This document shows, piece by piece, positions 17,689 to 24,230 of a stretch of 64,000 bases of DNA. This DNA comes from DASUPK01 sp963728875 (GTDB lineage: Bacteria > Actinomycetota > Thermoleophilia > Solirubrobacterales > 70-9). The position numbers were made by a program, and so were the translations under genes. Every line of letters begins with the position of its first letter. Positions within the stretch are counted from its first letter, which is position 1. The stretch is from assembly GCA_963728875.1 (NCBI GenBank), contig CAVSLJ010000001.1:620001-684000 (forward strand), given 5' to 3'. The notes beneath the pieces were generated by a model, which saw only the letters and a list, made by a program, of their open reading frames with translations, did no database searches and was not told the DNA's origin.

Positions 17689-18102
17689 GTGAAGACGGTG
17701 CTGGTCGTATCGGCTGCAATTCTCGCCCTCGGTGTCGGAGCCGCCCAGGCCAGCGCAAAGCGCCCGCTGCTGATCAGCAACTGCGTGAAGGCGAAGTTCA
17801 AGCCCATCAACGTGATCATCGCCTGCGGCGACGCCAGCCTCGGTGCTCGCGAGATCACCTGGTCGAAGTGGAAGCACAAGACGGCGCTGGGCACCGGCAC
17901 GGGGCAGGTCAACGACTGCGACCCCGACTGCGTGCACGGCACGACGAAGACGGCGCCGATGCAGCTGCTGCTCAGCCATCCGCGCACCTGCGACAACGGC
18001 CGGCGCCTCTTCACCAAGCTCCGCTACACCTGGACCTCCGGATCGCCCGTCGGCCCGGCCAGTGGCTCGGTGCCGGTGGGCTGCAAGCTGGCCGATCTCT
18101 AG
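17689..18102 (+). CDS. Small secreted cysteine-containing protein of unknown function
   Basis: A 137-residue exported protein starting at GTG. It has a signal peptide of about 22 residues (VLVVSAAILALGVGAAQASA). The mature protein has six cysteines (including CDPDC), a WSKWKHKTALGTG segment and a YTWTSGSP stretch. This kind of small disulfide-rich secreted protein is common in Thermoleophilia, and no function is known to me. It is divergent from the kinase gene across the palindrome at 17649. Confidence 0.7.
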   Translation: MKTVLVVSAAILALGVGAAQASAKRPLLISNCVKAKFKPINVIIACGDASLGAREITWSKWKHKTALGTGTGQVNDCDPDCVHGTTKTAPMQLLLSHPRTCDNGRRLFTKLRYTWTSGSPVGPASGSVPVGCKLADL

Positions 18103-18125
18103 TCCGGGTCCACTACCTAGTCAGG

Positions 18126-18143
18126 TCGAGGGGTTTCCCCCGA
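18126..18143 (+). terminator. Possible short hairpin after the secreted-protein gene
   Basis: TCGAGGGGTTTCCCCCGA folds into a seven-pair stem with one bulged A and a TTT loop, 24 bases after the stop of the upstream gene. No T-tract follows, so this is a weak candidate. Confidence 0.3.
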
Positions 18144-18206
18144 CGCTTCCGTTCAAGGATTCCGAGAAGGTGGCCGATGCAAGGCGGCGAAGAGGGAATA
18201 CCGGAA

Positions 18207-18386
18207 ATGCCACCGAACTCGACTCAGAACCTGAACGCCAAGCTCTCCCTGACGCAGAGCCAGCAGGAGCGCTCCGGTGGCACCGTCGTCCACCTCGCGC
18301 CTCCCGCGATCCAGAACTACTCGCCCCCGAATCAGATCGTCGGCGGCCCCGCCAGCTACCGCGGCGGCTACCACCTCAGCTTCTAG
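18207..18386 (+). CDS. Hypothetical 59-residue protein
   Basis: A short frame with strong GC bias at third positions from the ATG at 18207 onward and weak bias before it, which is why I chose this start over the ATG at 18177. A GAAGAGGG stretch lies about ten bases upstream. The protein is polar, Gln/Asn/Ser-rich (NLNAKLSLTQSQQERSGG), and ends in GGPASYRGGYHLSF. There is no signal peptide or known motif. It sits in the same frame as the broken serine hydrolase downstream, separated by a TAG. Confidence 0.5.
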   Translation: MPPNSTQNLNAKLSLTQSQQERSGGTVVHLAPPAIQNYSPPNQIVGGPASYRGGYHLSF

Positions 18387-19058
18387 CCTGCCTCGCTGCC
18401 TGCGCGATCGCCGCACCAGCGGCTCACGCCTCGCCGTCGGGAACGCACGCCTACCCGCTACTCCTCGGCGAGCCTGGTGAAGGCGATGCTGCTCGTCGCC
18501 TACCTGGAGCGCCGCGACGTCCGGCACCGGCGGCTGCGAAGCGCCGATCGGCGCCTGCTCGGACCGATGATCCGCGTCTCGGACAACGACGCCGCGAGCG
18601 CCGTCTACGGGCGGGTCGGGCCGGCGGGACTGCGCGGGGTCGCCCGGCGGGCCGGGATGCGCCGGTTCATCCCGAACCCGGTCTGGGGCGGCTGCCAGGT
18701 GACCGCGCGCGACCAGGCGCGCTTCTTCTCCCGCATCCGCCACCTGATCCCGGAGCGGCACCGCCGGTACGCGCTCGACCTGCTCAGGCGGATCGTCTCC
18801 TACGAGCGCTGGGGAATCCCCCGCGGCCGTCCGCCCGGCTGGCGCGTCTACTTCAAGGGCGGCTGGTTCCCGGATGACGACGGTTGGCGGGTCCATCAGG
18901 GCGCCCTGCTCGAGCTGGCCGGCCGGCACATCTCCATCGCGGTGCTCACCCGCGGCAGCCCAAGCCTGGGCTACGGGCGATCTCGGGCGCAGGCGATCCC
19001 GGACGCGGCCGCGACGATCGCCGGGATCACGCAGCGGCTGCTGCGCGGCTACCGCTAG
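18387..19058 (+). pseudogene. Serine hydrolase of the class A beta-lactamase/PBP fold, N-terminus lost
   Basis: The C-terminal two-thirds of a beta-lactamase-like serine hydrolase are intact: SASLVKAMLL holds the S-x-x-K motif, RVSDNDAAS the SDN loop, and YFKGGWF the K-x-G strand. No start codon exists upstream of the catalytic serine in this frame; the first GTG is within the S-x-x-K motif itself (18477). An adjacent frame just upstream encodes a signal-peptide-like stretch (LACLAACAIAAPAAHA), so the gene seems to have lost about 30-40 codons plus the frame near 18430-18445. It is either a pseudogene or an assembly deletion. Confidence 0.72.
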
Positions 19059-19061
19059 CGG

Positions 19062-19778
19062 TTACGAAGCGTCCTCGGCGAAGCGATAGCCGACCCGGCG
19101 CACCGTCAGCACCAGCTCGGGGTTCTGAGGGTCGCGCTCGACCTTCTGGCGGAGGTTGGAGATGTGGACGTCGCAGGCGCGGACGTCCCCGCGGAACTCG
19201 GTCTGCCAGAGCTCCTCCATGATCTCCTTCCGCGAGAAGACCTGGCCCGGGTTCTCGGCCAGCAGCCGGAGGACCTGGAACTCCGAGCGGGTCAGGTTGA
19301 TCGGCTCCCCGCGCACGGTGACCAGGTGGCGGGCCAGGTCGATGGAGACCGGCCCGGCCTCGATCGCCGTGCCCTCCGTGCCGTCAGAGCGGTCGAGCTC
19401 ACGACGCCGCAGCTGCGCCCGCACGCGGCCGAGGAGCTCGCGGACCGAGAACGGCTTGGTGACGTAGTCGTCGGCGCCGACCTCGAGGCCCACCACCTTG
19501 TCGACCTCGGCGTCCTTGGCGGTCAGCAGGATGATCGGCACCGGGCTGTGCGCCCGGACCTCGCGGCAGATGTCCAGGCCGCTCTTGCCGGGCATCATGA
19601 TGTCCAGGATCAGCAGGTCGAACTGGTCGTCGGAGATCTGGCCCTCGGCCTCCTCGCCGTTCGCGGCGAGCGTGACGTCGAAGCCCTCCTGCTCGAGCGC
19701 GTAGCCGACCGACTCGCGGACGGAGTCCTCGTCGTCGACGACCAGGATGCGGCTGTTGACGGGGGGCGGCGGGCTCAT
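19062..19778 (-). CDS. OmpR/PhoB-family response regulator
   Basis: A 238-residue regulator: receiver domain about residues 10-125 with phosphoacceptor D59 (LLILDIMMPG) and switch lysine in VTKPFS, then a winged-helix DNA-binding domain (NLTRSEFQVLRLLAENPG ... VRRVGYRF). It overlaps the kinase gene upstream by ATGA, so the pair is co-translated. It probably controls an envelope or phosphate-type response, but the stimulus cannot be read from sequence. Confidence 0.95.
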   Translation of the reverse strand: MSPPPPVNSRILVVDDEDSVRESVGYALEQEGFDVTLAANGEEAEGQISDDQFDLLILDIMMPGKSGLDICREVRAHSPVPIILLTAKDAEVDKVVGLEVGADDYVTKPFSVRELLGRVRAQLRRRELDRSDGTEGTAIEAGPVSIDLARHLVTVRGEPINLTRSEFQVLRLLAENPGQVFSRKEIMEELWQTEFRGDVRACDVHISNLRQKVERDPQNPELVLTVRRVGYRFAEDAS

Positions 19779-21511
19779 GCGACCGGTGTCGGGGTCGGCT
19801 TGGCGGCTCGCAGCCGCACCCAGAAGGTGCTGCCCTCGCCGGGCGCGGATCGCAGCCCGATCTCGCCGCCCATCACGTCGACCATCCGCCTCGCGATCGA
19901 GAGGCCGAGGCCGAAGCCCTCCGTCTCATGGGTGGCGGATCCCCTGTAGAAGCGCTCGAAGACGCGATCCTGCTCCTCGAGCGGGATGCCCTTTCCGGTG
20001 TCCTCGACTTCGATCGTCACGATCCTCTCCTCCCCCTGCGAGGCGCGAAGGGTAACCGTGCCTGGAGCAGGGGTGTGGGCACAGGCGTTGGCGAGCAGCC
20101 CGATCATGACCTGGCGCAGCAGCACCGGATCGCCCGCCGCCACCAGGTCCGGCTCGAGCTCGGTGCGCAGCTCCACGCCCTCCGGCGGTGCGACGGCCTC
20201 GGCCGCCTCCCCAGCCGCAAGCGAGACGTCGACCACCTGGGCCTCGTCTCGCTCGCCCTCGGCCTCGACGCGCGCCAGGGTGAGGAGTGACTGGGTGAGG
20301 CGGGTCATCCGATCGGCGTCAACGGCCAGCCTGCTGAGGAAGCGATCCCTGGCGTCCGGATCGTCCTTGGCGCCGCCGCGCAGCACCTCGATCCCGCTCA
20401 TGATCCCGGCGAGCGGATTGCGCAGCTCGTGGGCCGCGTTGGAGACGAACTCGCGCTCGGCCTCCTCGCGCTTGAGCTCGTCGGTCCGGTCGCGGACGAC
20501 GAGCAGCACGGCGTGCTCGGCGGGGACGCGGCGCGCCTGCACGCCGTAGACGCGGCCGTCCACGGAGAGAACGGGAACCTCGGCGGAGCCCCGCTCCGCC
20601 GCGCGCCGCAGCGAGGGGATCAGCGCGGTCGCCGGCTGCCCGTCGCGAACCAGCTGCTCGGCCGCCGGGTTCGTGAACCGGACCGCGCCGTCCTCGCCGA
20701 CCACGATCACGGCTTCCTTCAGCCCGTCGAAGATCGCCGAGAGGCGATCGCGCTCCGTGGCGAGCAGGGTGAACGTCTTGCGGAGCTCCTCCCGCATCGA
20801 ATCCAGGGAGCGAGTCAGGTCCCCGATCTCGTCGCTGCCGCCGCGGCGCAGCTGGACGTCGAAGTTGCCCGACGCCATCTCCTCGGCGGCGCCGGCCAGC
20901 CGTCGGACTCGGGTCGCGATCAGCGACGAGACCAGGAACCCGACGAGCACCCCGATCGCGATCGCGATCAGAAGCGCCTGCAGGCGGTCCCCGCGCAGCT
21001 GGTCGAATGCCCTGGTCAGGGCCGGCGGCGGCTCTGCGCGAACGACCACGGCGCCCCTGACCCTGCTGGCGCCGAAGATCGGCGCCGCCGCGACCGTGAC
21101 GTTGCCGGGCAGGCTCGCCCGGTAGCGCCGGTTGCCGAGCGCGACCCGAACGGCCTCCCCCTTCTGCTGCACAGCCGCCAGCGCCGCGAGGTCCTGGCCG
21201 GGCGCGAGCGCGTTCCCGCGCCGGTTGACCGCCCAGGCCTCGAAGTTCCCCGTGTTCGCGAGGGCGAGGACGTTCGCGGCGTGCAGCTTGTCGACCTTGG
21301 CCAGGTCGTCCGCGAGGCTCGCCGTCCTGCCGACCGCGAGATCGGCGGACTGGCTCTGCAGCGTCCGCCCGGACGAGTCGTCGACGAAGACGTAGACCGA
21401 CGCCGCCGTGATCAGCGTGACGAGCGCGAAGGCAGCGCCGAGCCACAACCGCATCGGGACCCGGCGGCCTCTCCCCCCGCCCCTCGTGCCCCTAGGGGTG
21501 GACATGGTCAT
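19775..21511 (-). CDS. Membrane sensor histidine kinase with HAMP and PAS domains
   Basis: A 578-residue kinase. Membrane helices lie near residues 22-42 and 180-205, bracketing an extracytoplasmic sensor of about 140 residues. They are followed by HAMP (VRRLAGAAEEMASGNFD), a PAS-like domain (IFDGLKEAVIVVGEDG), HisKA with the phospho-His in NAAHELRNPLAG, and an HATPase with DTGKGIP and GFGLGLSIA. Its partner is the OmpR-type regulator whose start overlaps its stop by four bases. A second in-frame ATG (21505) is an equally good start. Confidence 0.93.
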   Translation of the reverse strand: MTMSTPRGTRGGGRGRRVPMRLWLGAAFALVTLITAASVYVFVDDSSGRTLQSQSADLAVGRTASLADDLAKVDKLHAANVLALANTGNFEAWAVNRRGNALAPGQDLAALAAVQQKGEAVRVALGNRRYRASLPGNVTVAAAPIFGASRVRGAVVVRAEPPPALTRAFDQLRGDRLQALLIAIAIGVLVGFLVSSLIATRVRRLAGAAEEMASGNFDVQLRRGGSDEIGDLTRSLDSMREELRKTFTLLATERDRLSAIFDGLKEAVIVVGEDGAVRFTNPAAEQLVRDGQPATALIPSLRRAAERGSAEVPVLSVDGRVYGVQARRVPAEHAVLLVVRDRTDELKREEAEREFVSNAAHELRNPLAGIMSGIEVLRGGAKDDPDARDRFLSRLAVDADRMTRLTQSLLTLARVEAEGERDEAQVVDVSLAAGEAAEAVAPPEGVELRTELEPDLVAAGDPVLLRQVMIGLLANACAHTPAPGTVTLRASQGEERIVTIEVEDTGKGIPLEEQDRVFERFYRGSATHETEGFGLGLSIARRMVDVMGGEIGLRSAPGEGSTFWVRLRAAKPTPTPVA

Positions 21512-21529
21512 CAGATTGTTACGGGTTGC

Positions 21530-22651
21530 TCACACTTCTGGTGCAAGCAGGGAGGCGAGGCGGAGCCAGAGCGCCTCGAGGGCGAGCTCCTCGGAGACGT
21601 TCACACGCAGGCGGCGGCGCGTGTCGAGCACCCACTCGACCGCCTCCCTCGCCCTGGCCGGATCGAGTCCCTGCGCGTCCTCCGCCAGCTCGGCGCGCCG
21701 GTCGGCGTTCAGGACCACGTCGTCCGCACCCGACGCGACCGCCGCCAGGTCCCGGAACCAGGCGCAGCAGATCGCCAGCCCGAGATCCAGGGCCTGTGTG
21801 CGGGCCCGGCGCTCGGTGCGCCTCACCTGCTCGGTGGCGTCTCGCGTGAGCTTGCCCTTGCGGCCGCGCTTGGCCATCGCCTCGGCCTCCTCCAGCAGGC
21901 GCTTCTCCTCCGCCGCGCCGGCCTCCTGCCCGGCCTCGCTCGCCGCGTCGAGCAGACCGCGCCACGGTTCCTGCGCCGAGCTCTGGGCGCGCGCCGCCCG
22001 GGCGGCGGCCTCGGCGGTGGCCCGCAGCGCCGTTCCGCCGTCGCCGAGCAGCAGCCTCGCCAGCTCGACGTCTCCCCCGCTGAGGCGCGCCGCGGCCGCG
22101 GCCTCCTCGCCGGCCCCGAGCGCCTCCAACACGGCGTCGGGCGCGAGCGGTCCGAACTCGACCGGCGTGCAACGGGAGAGGATCGTCTCGGCGAGCTGCT
22201 CCGGTTCCGAGCAGATCAGGATCAGGTGGGCGAAGGGCGCGGGCTCCTCGAGGGTCTTGAGCAGCGCGTTCTGACTCTCGTCACGCAGATCCTCGGCCTC
22301 CTCGATGACGAATACCCGGCGCCGCCCCTCCGCCGGACTCAGGCTCGAGGCCCGGATCACCGACTCGCGGACATCCTCGACCAGGTGCTGCGCGCCGGGC
22401 GGCCGGAGCCAGGCGAGGTCGGGATGCGGCGATGGATCGAGCAGGGCTCGGCGCCGGGCGTCGTCGGGGTCAGGTGCTCCCTCGGTGAGCAGCTCGGCGG
22501 CGAAGGCGCGAGCGGCCGCGCCTTTGCCCGCCCCCCGCGGGCCGCGGAAGATGTAGGCGTGGCCTGGGGAGGCGAGTGCCGCCGCCAGCGCGGCGCGCGC
22601 CCGGGGCTGGTGCTTGGTGGCCTCCTCCATCGTGAAACGGGTCGCGCTCAC
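21530..22651 (-). CDS. holB: DNA polymerase III delta-prime subunit
   Basis: A 373-residue clamp-loader subunit. The AAA+ P-loop region (FRGPRGAGKGAAARAFA) and the conserved ALLKTLEEPAPFAHLIL box followed by SRCTPVEF are diagnostic for the DnaX/HolB group. The zinc-binding cysteines of DnaX are missing, which favours delta-prime. I chose the GTG at 22651, which overlaps the tmk stop as GTGA; an ATG at 22630 is the alternative. The C-terminal half is alanine-rich and helical. The tmk-holB pairing is common in bacteria. Confidence 0.9.
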   Translation of the reverse strand: MSATRFTMEEATKHQPRARAALAAALASPGHAYIFRGPRGAGKGAAARAFAAELLTEGAPDPDDARRRALLDPSPHPDLAWLRPPGAQHLVEDVRESVIRASSLSPAEGRRRVFVIEEAEDLRDESQNALLKTLEEPAPFAHLILICSEPEQLAETILSRCTPVEFGPLAPDAVLEALGAGEEAAAAARLSGGDVELARLLLGDGGTALRATAEAAARAARAQSSAQEPWRGLLDAASEAGQEAGAAEEKRLLEEAEAMAKRGRKGKLTRDATEQVRRTERRARTQALDLGLAICCAWFRDLAAVASGADDVVLNADRRAELAEDAQGLDPARAREAVEWVLDTRRRLRVNVSEELALEALWLRLASLLAPEV

Positions 22652-23253
22652 GCGCGCCCTCGCACAAGAACCGCCTGGACCTCGGCGAGCACCGCGCCGT
22701 GCACGGCATCGCGACCGCCCTCCGCGTTCACCACTCGCACCCGCTCGGGGTGGCGCCGGGCCAGCTCGTCGTATCCATCCGCGACCCGTCGCTGCAGCTC
22801 GATCCCCTCCTCCTCGAAGCGGTCTGCCTTGCGGCGCCCGATCCGCTTCGCCGCCCGATCCGGGTCCATGCGCAGCAGGATCGTCAGGTCGGGCCAGACA
22901 CCGCCGGTCGCGAGGTCGCAGATCTCCTCCACCCGCTCGGCCCCGAGGCCGCGAGCCACCCCCTGGTAGGCCACGCTCGAATCGCTGAAGCGGTCGCAGA
23001 CCACGTCCCGGCCCGCTTCGCGCGCGGGTGCGACGACCTGGGCGACCAGCTCGGCCCGCGCCGCACAGAAGAGGAGCAGCTCCGCGAGAGGGTCGAGCTC
23101 GAGGCTCGGGTCCTTCAGCACCTGCCGGATCCGCTCCCCTGTCTCGGTGCCCCCGGGCTCGCGCACGAGAACGACGTCGCCGAGCGCCTTGGCCAGCAGC
23201 TTGGCCTGGGTGGTCTTGCCTGAGCCGTCGATTCCCTCGAGGGAGATGAACAT
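22648..23253 (-). CDS. tmk: Thymidylate kinase
   Basis: A 201-residue dTMP kinase forming dTDP. The P-loop is GIDGSGKTT at the N-terminus, DRFSDSSVAYQG is the signature helix, and GRRKADRFEEEG contains the LID arginines. The length fits the family. It is the first gene of a tmk-holB unit. Its start lies 127 bases from a divergent small gene, with a hairpin-forming leader in between. Confidence 0.95.
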   Translation of the reverse strand: MFISLEGIDGSGKTTQAKLLAKALGDVVLVREPGGTETGERIRQVLKDPSLELDPLAELLLFCAARAELVAQVVAPAREAGRDVVCDRFSDSSVAYQGVARGLGAERVEEICDLATGGVWPDLTILLRMDPDRAAKRIGRRKADRFEEEGIELQRRVADGYDELARRHPERVRVVNAEGGRDAVHGAVLAEVQAVLVRGRA

Positions 23254-23312
23254 CGCGGATCCAGGCTAACCGCCGGCGGTGCCCGGGTCGCTGTCCAGCC
23301 ATCTAACTACCT

Positions 23313-23350
23313 GCTACCCGCGGGTTTTTCCCGCGCCCCGTGCGGGTAGC
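23313..23350 (+). promoter_or_regulatory. Leader with two competing hairpins
   Basis: GCTACCCGC (23313-23321) is the perfect complement of GCGGGTAGC (23342-23350). Inside it, CGCGGG-TTTTT-CCCGCG (23319-23335) forms a smaller hairpin that shares bases with the left arm, so the two structures compete. The element lies 31 bp upstream of a tiny acidic protein gene, which is a position for attenuation-like control. Confidence 0.45.
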
Positions 23351-23380
23351 GCGGGGATACCCGAGAGGAGAGGAGGAGCG

Positions 23381-23509
23381 ATGTTGGAGACACCGGAGAC
23401 ACCCGCACCCGATGTGGAGGAAGGCGGCGGCGCCCCCGAGGAGGGCGGCGGCGATGACGGTGGCCAGGAGGGCGGCGGGGACGAGGGTGGAGGCGAGGAG
23501 AGCGCCTAA
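23381..23509 (+). CDS. Tiny Gly/Glu-rich acidic protein
   Basis: A 42-residue protein (starting MLETPETPAPDVEEGGG) with no hydrophobic segment and hardly any basic residues; the second half is runs of Gly with Glu/Asp (GGGDDGGQEGGGDEGGGEES). A near-ideal GAGAGGAGGAG ribosome site precedes the ATG. It is flanked by the competing-hairpin leader and a clean terminator at 23536, so it looks like a self-contained transcription unit. Its function is unknown; a chaperone-like or metal-binding disordered protein, or a peptide precursor, are possibilities. Confidence 0.6.
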   Translation: MLETPETPAPDVEEGGGAPEEGGGDDGGQEGGGDEGGGEESA

Positions 23510-23535
23510 CCCGAGCGACTGAGCGACGCTCAGCG

Positions 23536-23558
23536 GGGCGGCCTCCGGGCCGCCCTTT
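23536..23558 (+). terminator. Intrinsic terminator after the tiny acidic gene
   Basis: GGGCGGCC-TCCG-GGCCGCCC followed by TTT forms an eight-pair GC stem with a tetraloop, 27 bases after the stop. The T-tract is short, as is usual in high-GC genomes. Confidence 0.7.
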
Positions 23559-23618
23559 CGCTTGCAGGCGAGAGAGAACCGGCGCCCGGTCGCAGGGGCT
23601 TCTCAATAATGCGCGGCC

Positions 23619-24230
23619 GTGGCGGCCCCGAAAAAGCCCAGCAATCGTCCGAAGTCGGGGTCGAAGGCCGAGGCCAGGGCCGCAGCGGCCGCGATCCCCG
23701 AGATCGAGGGTGACGCCAAGACCGCGGCAGCCGCCAAGGCCGAGGCGACCAAGCCGAGCCTGCGCCCCGGCCGCAGTCGTTCCTATGCCCGGTGGGCGGC
23801 GATCGGCGCCCTGGTCGCGGCGGCGGTGGTCGCGTCCGTGCTGATCTCCTCAGGGGGCGATGACGACAACGCCTCGGTCGCCGACACCATCCCGGCGACC
23901 ACGCCCGAGACGCCGACCGCGACCGTCGCATCCCCCGCTTTGACCACGCCGTCCGCCGCGGCCCCGGTGGCGAAGCCGGTCGTCCGCACCGAGAATTGCG
24001 ACCCGATCATCGGCAGCGGCACGGCGAACGGCGGCAGGACCTACCCCGTGACCTCCTCCGCCAAGGACGGTGATCCCGCCGGCTGCGGCCAGGCGCACGA
24101 CGTCCTGCTCTCGGCCCTCCAAGGGTCAGGGACGACGATCGGCGACTGGGCCTGCAAGACCGATCCGAGCGGGGACCCGGTCGCCAGCTGCACCTCGACC
24201 GGCGGCCGGTGGATCCAGGCGAGCGGCTAG
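23619..24230 (+). CDS. Single-pass membrane-anchored protein with exported C-terminal domain
   Basis: A 203-residue protein starting at GTG. Residues 1-55 are Ala/Lys-rich and cytoplasmic, and a membrane helix follows (about 58-76, WAAIGALVAAAVVASVLI). A Thr/Pro/Ala linker then leads to an exported domain with four cysteines (ENCDPIIGSG, PAGCGQAHD, DWACKTD, ASCTSTG), probably two disulfides. I recognise no named family. Its stop shares CTAG with topA. Confidence 0.7.
   Translation: MAAPKKPSNRPKSGSKAEARAAAAAIPEIEGDAKTAAAAKAEATKPSLRPGRSRSYARWAAIGALVAAAVVASVLISSGGDDDNASVADTIPATTPETPTATVASPALTTPSAAAPVAKPVVRTENCDPIIGSGTANGGRTYPVTSSAKDGDPAGCGQAHDVLLSALQGSGTTIGDWACKTDPSGDPVASCTSTGGRWIQASG

Noticed and set aside
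18153..18929. 258-residue minus-strand frame opposite the hydrolase remnant
   Set aside because: Antisense to sequence with recognisable S-x-x-K, SDN and K-x-G motifs; no domain of its own.
20429..22969. 846-residue plus-strand open frame
   Set aside because: It is antisense to the histidine kinase, holB and tmk genes, lacks any domain, and is rich in Arg/Ala/Gly as expected of a shadow frame in high-GC DNA.
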